DNA from: Carboxylicivirga sp964602515
GTDB lineage: Bacteria; Bacteroidota; Bacteroidia; Bacteroidales; Marinilabiliaceae
Length of the DNA: 64,000 nt
Reading direction: 5' to 3'
NCBI GenBank assembly: GCA_964602515.1
Contig: CAZRRJ010000004.1
Coordinates: 124,001 to 188,000, forward strand
Part shown: positions 58,201 to 64,000 of the stretch, piece after piece
How the letters are laid out: every line of letters begins with the position of its first letter
Numbering within the stretch: position 1 is the first letter of the stretch
Position numbers and translations under genes: made by a program
The notes under the pieces: generated by a model
What the model was told of the DNA's origin: nothing
Seen by the model: the letters and a program-made list of their open reading frames with translations, nothing else
Databases searched by the model: none

Positions 58201-58479
58201 TTCAGCTAATATACTTTCAATATCTACATTACGTTGATTCACATTAACACGCCTGCTAAGGTCAACTAAATCAGTTTTGTACAAAAAACGATACGAGCTT
58301 TGGCTTTCAATAACATTAAAAACCTCTTCGAGAGAAGCATTACGTATAGTCACATTTAATTTTTCTTGCTGCTTCGCAAATGTATGCGAAGCAGATAGCA
58401 GAAGAACTGCTATAAGCAAACCAGCAACTTTCCACCTTTGAATAAAGGCAAAAGTCTTTCTCATTTCATTTTTTTTCAT
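55237..58479 (-). CDS. SusC/RagA TonB-dependent outer-membrane transporter with STN domain
   Basis: 1,080 residues. Signal (about 13-35) then an STN secretin/TonB domain (about 40-112; KLNVTIRNASLEEVFNVIE), the form that talks to FecR anti-sigma factors. A carboxypeptidase-regulatory-like domain (VKGKIVDINGDPLPGA region), plug with TonB box-like VIVVGYG, and SusC motif (ALYGSRAANGVILVTTK) follow. The barrel ends in RFMFGVSVNF. It imports oligosaccharides with its SusD partner. A 106-bp leader that also occurs 390 bp upstream covers its start codon. Confidence 0.94.
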   Translation of the reverse strand: MKKNEMRKTFAFIQRWKVAGLLIAVLLLSASHTFAKQQEKLNVTIRNASLEEVFNVIESQSSYRFLYKTDLVDLSRRVNVNQRNVDIESILAEILDGSDIYFTIKEGDLVIITPVAPTAASDIKQEDKVIKGKIVDINGDPLPGAAIYLKEDNTIGTITDVEGNYELKIPATAQTIVFAFIGMNNQEVVYAGQENIHITLLSAFEEMDEVIVVGYGIQKKSNLTGSVANLETEDLKTITSPNVGNLLQGKAAGVFVSQGSGRPGDAPTIRIRGKSTLSGSVDPLWVVDGVIQAEAPQLNPEDIESTSILKDASATALYGSRAANGVILVTTKTAKEGSDNINIAVKTGVTKLSLGNFSVMNNTEMTEYIKSFGNGYADLDWFTGEAQARNTDWFDEGTQLGVVQDYGISFSGGNEKLRTYISGNIYDESGAVKGYDYTRYTGRMNIDYDIKPWLTLHPKMSFAYRDIMNKQQGVGEMFLNMPYDRPRDDEGNIIDPTDPNSGWIGRDRSNSIYNLQWNYSETSELRLSPYMGFDIKIAEGLTFVSSNSFDYQHHNSMSYVDPQSTIGRNNVGTINNYHYKSLNRFTNQLLRYQKGFGEHYLSALLAYEFNDFESSTTSAKVKGIVSGSEILDAGSEMEDISGSKGGYAFKSYLFNANYTYGSRYMAQFSFRRDGSSKFGKDSQFGNFYSFSGGWNIHNEEFFNVDNINVFKFRASYGALGNTPDSYHPSKELYSVTNQYNSVPVISANQLGNDDLTWEKTYSTNFAVDLRMFNRFDLSLEYYIKDTKDLLYYVALPATSGFNGYWENIGSVKNKGLEIVLGSDVIKSGSDGFNWRLDANIGFNTNEITELFEGSDIISGNKIRSVGDDIDTWYLRKWAGVNSDDGKPQWEAIDDDGNVSLTSDYNEAALQKVGASTPDFFGGLNSSMSYKNLSLVMNLDFVSGIDIYHYARELYDNDGAYSTFNAMSLADGWSRWSKPGDIATHPQPFNGGNSLSNKTSSRYMEDGSYIRLRNVTLNYSLSGIKNVEFLKNVSIYASAENLVTFTNYSGVDPEVGEEGTGDAYDDYAIPKRFMFGVSVNF

Positions 58480-58564
58480 AATTTTGTTGTTTAATAATCA
58501 AGAGTTATTATTTCGAGCATCCTTTTTTTCCGGCCATGGAGTTTGGGGTGCTCTTTTTATTTAA
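58459..58564 (-). repeat. Leader repeat copy B (spans susC start)
   Basis: It is about 97% identical to 58846-58948. It includes the susC start codon and first codons, plus an upstream GAGCA...TGCTC dyad. Differences are two homopolymer length changes and one substitution. Confidence 0.85.
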
Positions 58565-58845
58565 GATTATTCTTAATTTTTAGTTACACAAGTCCTTAGC
58601 TTTCTTGCTAATAGATTGTACAACACCTGAGTAATACAAGCTGCTTAACTTGCCTTTTTTCAAATACTATCACAGCTTAATATTATTTTCAACAAAAGAT
58701 AACTATTCTGTGTTAGTGCTCATATTTTAAGCTACCTCATTAAAGTAATCACTTACACATTATACTTACCCTTGTAATTTTAGGATACAAGCTACAGCAT
58801 ACTTACAGTAGCCTAGAATAATCTTTCCTTCTAAGGAACAGATTT
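58565..58845. other. Spacer between the two leader repeats
   Basis: 281 bp without open frames or recognisable domains, AT-rich. It may be what remains after loss of a gene that once followed leader copy A. Confidence 0.4.
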
Positions 58846-58948
58846 TCTCATTTCATTTTTTCATAATTTTATTGTTTAATAATCAAGAGTTATTATTTCG
58901 AGCATCCTTTTTTCCGGCCATGGAGTTTGGGGTGCTCTTTTTATTTAA
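58846..58948 (-). repeat. Leader repeat copy A (overlaps fecR stop)
   Basis: Same sequence as copy B. The fecR stop codon (58941-58943) lies in its first bases. In this copy the start-codon equivalent leads to ATG AAA AAA TGA, so it encodes only a three-codon frame. It is thus a second, non-coding copy of the susC leader. Confidence 0.85.
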
Positions 58949-59960
58949 AATTCTTTTTTGCTGTTACTTTTATCTTTCTTCCATTAGCTTTTACATCAAA
59001 TGGTGTAGCAATAGCGAAATGATTCATAACAGCCCAAACCGACTTTGAATCAATTTCTCCAGTATACCTTTCAAACTTAAGCACATCATCAATCTCAATT
59101 TCTACATTATATAAACGTTCTATTTTTCGTGCCAACTCATGAAATGGTATATCTTTAAACTTCAATTGACCTTCTTTCCATGCAGATGCAAAACCTTCTT
59201 CTTTAGTTTCTTCTATTTTAAATACTCCACTTGCTTTATGATATCTGGCTGTTTCGCCTGGTTTAAGCAGAGCACCATTAACCTTTAAATTGTTGGCTCC
59301 TGAAAAACGCACACTACCTTCATCTAATACGGTGGTTACAATTTCATCATCTGCATAACACGATAGATCAAAACTAGTACCTAACACTTCAACATTAATG
59401 CTTGGTGTTTCTACTATAAATACATCCCTACTATTATGTTTAACATTAAAATAAGCTTCCCCTTCTATCCATAGGCGTCGATTTTTGTTTGAAAAGTTAG
59501 ATGGAACACTAACTTTAGTGTCAGCATTGATAAATATACGTGTACCATCAGACAATGTCAATTCAGACTTCTCTCCTTTAGGCACGTAAATATCTGTATA
59601 AAAAATCTGCTCCTGATTTGCTTTAAGTCTGTTTCCTGTAAGGATATAAACAGTGCTACCTACCAATAAACCAAACATTATAATTGCCGCAATTTTATAA
59701 AAACTTAATTTGCGGCTAATTCGTTTAGACTTATTTTCATCCTCTTTCTTATAGCTTAAATTATATAAAAATTGTTCCGATTCCGATTCTGCACCAGTAT
59801 TCTTATTTATTACTACAGAAGAGGACAATGCCCAAAGGTTCTTTTGCTTTATAAATTCCTGCTTTAATTCAACATCATCATCAAGTGTCTGATGAAAGTG
59901 TTTTCTTTCATCACCATTTAATTGACCTGTTAAATATTGTATGATATGCTCTTTATTCAC
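58941..59960 (-). CDS. FecR-family anti-sigma factor
   Basis: 339 residues. A cytosolic N-terminal sigma-binding segment (about 1-85) is followed by a membrane helix (IAAIIMFGLLVGSTVYIL, about 88-106), a periplasmic FecR domain (YVPKGEKSELTLSDGTRIF; NVEVLGTSFDLSCY) and a C-terminal DUF4974 domain (FKDIPFHELARKIERLYNVE). It senses ligand-bound SusC through the STN domain. Normally an ECF sigma gene lies just upstream; none is present here. First gene on the minus strand of this locus. Confidence 0.92.
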   Translation of the reverse strand: MNKEHIIQYLTGQLNGDERKHFHQTLDDDVELKQEFIKQKNLWALSSSVVINKNTGAESESEQFLYNLSYKKEDENKSKRISRKLSFYKIAAIIMFGLLVGSTVYILTGNRLKANQEQIFYTDIYVPKGEKSELTLSDGTRIFINADTKVSVPSNFSNKNRRLWIEGEAYFNVKHNSRDVFIVETPSINVEVLGTSFDLSCYADDEIVTTVLDEGSVRFSGANNLKVNGALLKPGETARYHKASGVFKIEETKEEGFASAWKEGQLKFKDIPFHELARKIERLYNVEIEIDDVLKFERYTGEIDSKSVWAVMNHFAIATPFDVKANGRKIKVTAKKNFK

Positions 59961-60192
59961 TTGAGTTAATTATGCGTTCATAGTTATAACACCTAACTTA
60001 ATCTTATCCCCCACGCATTTATTATTTATTTTTCACTTTTTTTTACATTTATAACGTATATATCTATTTATGTGAATATTACACAAACAGTATTTTTTAT
60101 AATCCTCCAAATAATATAACTCGTATCGCAAGAATGTAATAATAATTACCACCTTTTAACACTCTTACAATCACTTATTCATCAATTCTTCC

Positions 60193-60200
60193 TAATTTTG
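60193..60200 (+). promoter_or_regulatory. Candidate -7 element of the ABC-F gene
   Basis: TAATTTTG matches TAnnTTTG, 25 bp before the start codon. No good -33 element was found. Confidence 0.35.
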
Positions 60201-60224
60201 CGCCCTGAAAAATAGACTTGCATC

Positions 60225-61838
60225 ATGATTACAGTATCCAATCTAGCCATTCAGTTTGGCAAAAAACCTTTATTCTCAGACGTTAACCTTAAGTTTACTT
60301 CAGGAAACTGTTACGGACTAATTGGCGCCAATGGTGCCGGTAAATCAACTTTTCTACGCATTCTTGCCGGTGATTTGGATTCGACATCGGGTGAAGTTAA
60401 AATGGAATCCGGTGAGCGCCTTTCTGTTTTAAAACAGGATCACTATGCCTATGATGAATTTACAGTTATCAATACTGTAATGATGGGACACAAAGAAATG
60501 TGGGATGTAATGCAAAAGAAGGATGCATTATATATGAAAGCTGACTTTAGTGAAGAGGATGGCATGAAAGCCGCCAAGCTGGAAGATGAGTTTGCTGATA
60601 TGGGTGGCTGGAACGCAGAAAGTGATGCAGCTGAACTATTGAGTGGCCTGGGGATTAAAGAAAAACTACACGGTCAGGAGATGAAAAACCTGACAGGTAA
60701 GGAAAAAGTACGTGTATTACTTGCACAGGCACTATTTGGCAACCCCGACAATTTGCTACTGGATGAGCCAACAAATGATCTTGACCTTGAAACCGTTCTA
60801 TGGCTGGAAAACTACTTGGCTAATTTTCAGAATACTGTTATTGTGGTATCGCATGACCGTCACTTCTTAGATAATGTATGTACCGATATTGTGGATATTG
60901 ACTTCGGTAAAGTGCGCATGTTCTCAGGCAACTATACATTCTGGTATGAATCCAGTCAGTTAGCTGCACGCCAACAAGCTGCACAAAACAAAAAAGCAGA
61001 AGAAAAGAAGAAAGAGCTTCAGGATTTTATCAGACGCTTTAGTGCGAATGTGGCAAAAAGTAAACAAACAACCAGTCGTAAAAAGATGATTGACAAGCTT
61101 AATTTTACTGAAATTCAGCCATCAACGCGTCGTTATCCAGGTATTATTTTTACGCCATCACGTGCTTCTGGCGATCAAATACTGCACATTGAGAACTTAA
61201 GTTATTCTATTGATGGTGAAGTCATGTTTAAAGATGTGAATTTTAACATCGAAAGGGATGAGAAAGTAGTGTTTATCTCTCGTGACAACCGGGCTGTAAC
61301 AGCTTTTTTTCAGATTATTAATGGAGAAAAAGAAGCTGAGACAGGAACGTACGAATGGGGACAAACCATTACAACAGCTTATCTTCCTATGGATAACTCA
61401 GAATATTTCCAAAAAGATATTAAGCTATACGATTGGTTGGCACAATTTGCTAAAGATACTTCGGAGGATTACATGCGAAGCTTCTTAGGTAAGATGTTGT
61501 TTACCAACGATGATATTGAGAAAAAATGCACGGTACTGTCGGGAGGAGAGAAAATGCGCTGTATGATTGCACGTATGATGATGGAAGAACCCAATGTGCT
61601 CATCCTTGATCACCCTACAAACCACTTGGATTTGGAATCTATTCAGGCCTTCAATAATAATATGAAGTCTTTCCCAGGCCAAATCTTAATGGCATCGCAT
61701 GACCACGAATTTATTCGTACAACCTGCACCCGTGTTATTGAGCTAACACCAAATGGTATTGTTGATAAATTAATGGATTTTGAAGAGTATTTGGTTGATG
61801 AAGATATTAAGGCTCTTCGCGAGAGTAAATACGCATAA
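60225..61838 (+). CDS. ABC-F family ATPase, YbiT-like
   Basis: 537 residues with two ABC domains and no membrane helices. The first has Walker A GANGAGKS and the signature-like NLTGKEKVRVLLAQ with LLLDEPTNDLD. The second has a modified Walker A (FISRDNRAVTAFF, lacking GKS) and signature VLSGGEKMRCMIARMM with LILDHPTNHLD. The linker is charged. The N-terminus (LAIQFGKKPLFSDVNLKF) and TVMMGHKEMWDV resemble YbiT. ABC-F proteins act on the ribosome in translation rescue or antibiotic protection. The degenerate second Walker A is unusual but occurs in YbiT relatives. Monocistronic with a strong terminator. Confidence 0.9.
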   Translation: MITVSNLAIQFGKKPLFSDVNLKFTSGNCYGLIGANGAGKSTFLRILAGDLDSTSGEVKMESGERLSVLKQDHYAYDEFTVINTVMMGHKEMWDVMQKKDALYMKADFSEEDGMKAAKLEDEFADMGGWNAESDAAELLSGLGIKEKLHGQEMKNLTGKEKVRVLLAQALFGNPDNLLLDEPTNDLDLETVLWLENYLANFQNTVIVVSHDRHFLDNVCTDIVDIDFGKVRMFSGNYTFWYESSQLAARQQAAQNKKAEEKKKELQDFIRRFSANVAKSKQTTSRKKMIDKLNFTEIQPSTRRYPGIIFTPSRASGDQILHIENLSYSIDGEVMFKDVNFNIERDEKVVFISRDNRAVTAFFQIINGEKEAETGTYEWGQTITTAYLPMDNSEYFQKDIKLYDWLAQFAKDTSEDYMRSFLGKMLFTNDDIEKKCTVLSGGEKMRCMIARMMMEEPNVLILDHPTNHLDLESIQAFNNNMKSFPGQILMASHDHEFIRTTCTRVIELTPNGIVDKLMDFEEYLVDEDIKALRESKYA

Positions 61839-61871
61839 GAAAGTACACAACAAACCAATTATATTTACACT

Positions 61872-61912
61872 AAGGGATTGAACAAGTAGCTGGTTCAATC
61901 CCTTTTGTTTAT
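61872..61912 (+). terminator. Terminator of the ABC-F gene
   Basis: AAGGGATTGAAC (61872-61883) pairs perfectly with GTTCAATCCCTT (61893-61904) and runs into TTGTTT. Confidence 0.85.
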
Positions 61913-62101
61913 GTGCAAAATATTATCACTATTCCTTTAAAACAACCACTTGACACCTATTTACACTATAAGCAGAATAATTATAATGCCAATTGTACTT
62001 TGAGGTATGTAAATGAAAACCTAATAAAAATAAAACATTGCTTCATACGTTTTAGTAACACTTAATATGCTCAGCATTGATTTTTTATAACTCTGATTAA
62101 G

Positions 62102-62644
62102 CTATAAGTCACTTCTTAACTTACTGAATATTTCTAAATCAAAGTACACTTCGTCACTAAACCGTTCCCCGGCCCGTTCAATTCCTTCAAATATAAAGTT
62201 AAGGCGTTTTGGTATTCTACGACTTGGTTCATTTCCTACTGCACACTTAATTTGAATACGGTTTAGCCCTAACTTAGCAAAAGCAAAAGCAAAATCACAT
62301 AACTTAGCAACTGATTGTGTTATTATTCCTTGCCCCTGAAATTCGTCTAACAACCAGTAACCAATCTCAGTTTTACGGTTACTTCTATCTGTATCCCTGA
62401 AACCAATAAGTCCAATAAATCTATCATTCTTACGTATGGTAAAAATATACTCCCGCTCCTCTAAAGGTACTTTGGATATTGTTGATATAAATGCCTGGGT
62501 ATGTTCAGGCTTTGTGGTAAATCCCACAAAAGGTAACCATCGTCCTAAGTATTCGCGTTGTTGGTCGATGGCATTAAATACATCAGAAGCATCATCCATT
62601 GAGATTTGTCGGAGTGTAATTTCAAGGTTTATTTGTAGTATCAT
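62102..62644 (-). CDS. GNAT acetyltransferase, RimJ/RimL-like
   Basis: 180 residues. N-terminal ITLRQISMDDASDVFNAID, acetyl-CoA-binding region GYWLLDEFQGQGIITQSVAKL (Q/R-x-x-G-x-G/A type: FQGQGI), and C-terminal GLNRIQIKCAVGNEPSRRIP, typical of RimJ/RimL-like N-acetyltransferases. Target may be a ribosomal protein N-terminus or another amine. 25 bp after the DUF3795 gene, so likely co-transcribed. Confidence 0.88.
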   Translation of the reverse strand: MILQINLEITLRQISMDDASDVFNAIDQQREYLGRWLPFVGFTTKPEHTQAFISTISKVPLEEREYIFTIRKNDRFIGLIGFRDTDRSNRKTEIGYWLLDEFQGQGIITQSVAKLCDFAFAFAKLGLNRIQIKCAVGNEPSRRIPKRLNFIFEGIERAGERFSDEVYFDLEIFSKLRSDL

Positions 62645-62669
62645 AATTTGAATTGTAAATGGTGTTTAA

Positions 62670-62990
62670 TCAAGTTTCCTTACCTGCAGTTTTCATCAAT
62701 TGCAAAAACCTTTCTTTACCCAAACGCTTTAGCATTTTCTGGTTCTCCATTAGATCTTGCCCGTATTTTAGCCAACGACCTGCAAACTGACGAAATCTAT
62801 AACACGGATAAGCTGGGCACTGATAACAAAATTCAAACTTATTATCGACCACACAACAAACAAATATTCCTTTGCATTTTCTCTTTTCACAACCACCTTT
62901 ACCTCCACTACATGTATTCTTCTCTCGTATATAATTAGGGCATTTCTGACAGTATATACCACATGGTGGAACAAAAATATCTTCTTTCAT
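62670..62990 (-). CDS. DUF3795 cysteine-rich protein
   Basis: 106 residues with ten cysteines. Order: PPCGIYCQKCPNY, KNTCSGGKGGCEKRKC, CCVVDNKFEFCYQCPAYPCYRF. This is the DUF3795 pattern, presumably binding zinc or an Fe-S cluster. Function unknown. Forms an operon with the GNAT gene. Confidence 0.85.
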   Translation of the reverse strand: MKEDIFVPPCGIYCQKCPNYIREKNTCSGGKGGCEKRKCKGIFVCCVVDNKFEFCYQCPAYPCYRFRQFAGRWLKYGQDLMENQKMLKRLGKERFLQLMKTAGKET

Positions 62991-63772
62991 AACAGGTGCT
63001 CAATAGGTTTAGTTATAACCAATTTCTTTATCTGAACAGTCACATATATTGAAGTGTGATCTCCAATAGCTTGCAAGCTTTATCTTTATATGTAAAGATG
63101 CTAAAATAAGTAAGTGACATCAAAAATTTATTACAGAATATAAAATCTGCGGACAACACTACACAAATCTAAACTAATAATTAACTTGCTATCAATCATT
63201 AACAAATTATATTCGCTCTACTTCTATTTACACATTTACACACCTTCTAACCAGTCAGAATCTACTTCACCAATTATAACAAGATTTGTTTTTTCATGAA
63301 AAGCTTTTTTAGATATATTTTTGGGCTCTATTTTCTTAATTTTTCCGTTAGAATCCTGAAACCCAAAATATTCAGTATTAATCTTTTCTATTATGAGTCC
63401 TGTAACTTAACTTATCTATCGTTTTCTTTTACATATTTATGGTTCTAACTTCTTTATTATTAACAGAACCTGTACCTAAACACCATGCTCTTGACTGAAT
63501 ACAGGAAAATATACAGATTATAATGATAATAGTGTGTCCTAACAGTTTCATAATGCCTGATAGCACCTACTCTTTTATTTAGGATTTTCGGTCACTTCCT
63601 GCCTGGTATATTACGCATTCAAAATCCAGGTCTATAATCCAGACTAAAACTTATGGCTTTCTTTACGAATAATATTATAAGGAAACGAAAGATAAATCAT
63701 ATCCTGTAATACCAATAATACCTACTTTCGCTTGTCTCATTTCTTTGAACTGTAAAAGCAAATTGTTATTAA
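62991..63772. other. 782-bp intergenic region with a gene-tail fragment
   Basis: It contains a 56-codon fragment on the minus strand (63236-63406). A TACTTTCG box at 63723-63730 may serve the S9 peptidase gene. Otherwise nothing recognisable. Confidence 0.45.
63236..63406 (-). pseudogene. Possible C-terminal gene fragment
   Basis: 56 codons open after a stop, without any ATG, ending in a stop at 63236. It reads VTGLIIEKINTEYFGFQDSN, then KIKKIEPKNISKKAFHEKTN and WLEGV. Composition looks coding and fits the end of a small beta-rich protein, but no family was recognised. Confidence 0.35.
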
Positions 63773-64000
63773 ATGAAAAAACATCTAATCTTATTCGCAA
63801 GTCTGGTTCTATTAGCGAGCATCACTTGCTACGGACAAAAAGCGAACTTTAAGCTGGCTGACAAATTCACTAAAGATAATGTAAGAAAGTACACCGGATC
63901 AAGCCAGGTAATGCCAAACTGGATCGAAAATAGTCACTTGTTCTGGTATAGCTACAAGACAGCTAATGGTAAAAACTTTTATTTTGTTGATCCTGAAAAG
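63773..64000 (+). CDS. S9 family (DPP-IV-like) peptidase, N-terminal part
   Basis: 76 codons visible before the window ends. The Sec signal (MKKHLILFASLVLLASITCY) is followed by a mature start with MPNWIENSHLFWYSYKTANG and FYFVDPEK, the opening of the DPP-IV N-terminal beta-propeller in Bacteroidota S9 peptidases. The catalytic serine hydrolase domain lies beyond the window, so activity cannot be judged. The cysteine in the signal could make it a lipoprotein. Confidence 0.75.
   Translation, partial: MKKHLILFASLVLLASITCYGQKANFKLADKFTKDNVRKYTGSSQVMPNWIENSHLFWYSYKTANGKNFYFVDPEK

Noticed and set aside
1..64000. tRNA, rRNA or CRISPR features
   Set aside because: No cloverleaf-like sequences, rRNA segments or regularly spaced direct repeats were noticed on reading; a covariance-model scan would be the decisive check.

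Overview
The window looks like a chromosomal segment of a free-living or marine-type Bacteroidota, plausibly order Marinilabiliales. The phylum call rests on several markers seen together: a type IX secretion (T9SS) C-terminal sorting domain, a SusC/SusD pair with a FecR regulator, GLPGLI and HYC_CC_PP family proteins, a DUF5063/exonuclease/RlmI cluster, and promoters of the TTTG-N(19-22)-TAnnTTTG kind. The order-level guess is inference. Base composition is AT-rich, genes are separated by fairly long spacers, and no rRNA, tRNA or CRISPR array was seen.

Layout. 1-1.7 kb: the 3' part of a large secreted PKD/discoidin-like T9SS protein. 2.1-5.2 kb: a KamA-type radical SAM protein and a convergent CysJ-like diflavin reductase sharing a bidirectional terminator. 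5.4-10.4 kb: a mutagenesis cassette, with a short DnaE-type polymerase and DinB in one operon, divergent from a LexA-like HTH/S24 repressor. 10.5-13 kb: an M1 aminopeptidase lipoprotein. 13.4-16.1 kb: an unusual lipoprotein locus containing a HELAH metalloprotease-like gene broken by one in-frame amber codon, an overlapping small lipoprotein gene, then a second copy of the protease tail joined to a second paralogous lipoprotein. 16.4-28.2 kb: mostly housekeeping genes (outer-membrane barrel, guaB, recQ, DUF5063, 3'-5' exonuclease, rlmI, DEAD helicase, tex, Crp/Fnr regulator). 28.5-32.5 kb: corA, then a decayed stretch with an IS3-type OrfA relic, a truncated gene, an orphan TIR-like protein and a 59-residue YodC-like protein lying next to a 30-bp perfect palindrome.

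32.5-35 kb holds asnA and a GLPGLI protein. 35.2-43 kb is a Cu/Ag-type tripartite efflux operon: HYC_CC_PP protein, an enlarged CusA pump, a TolC-type channel, and a CusB-type adaptor carrying an N-terminal metal-binding motif and three C-terminal HMA domains. The last two HMA domains come from a very recent 303-bp tandem duplication. 43.8-45.3 kb: SDR, TM2 and DUF2752 proteins. 45.5-50.1 kb: three periplasmic SurA/PpiC-type chaperones. 50.3-60 kb: a polysaccharide utilisation locus on the minus strand (FecR, SusC, SusD, GH109-like oxidoreductase, DUF3472), with a duplicated leader sequence upstream of susC. 60.2-64 kb: a YbiT-like ABC-F protein, GNAT and DUF3795 proteins, and the start of an S9 (DPP-IV-like) peptidase running off the end.

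The strongest candidates for something undescribed are the protease/lipoprotein overlap-and-duplication locus (13.4-16.1 kb), the expanding HMA tail on the CusB adaptor, the duplicated susC leader, and the palindrome beside the YodC-like microprotein. Functional readings of these are inference from sequence alone.
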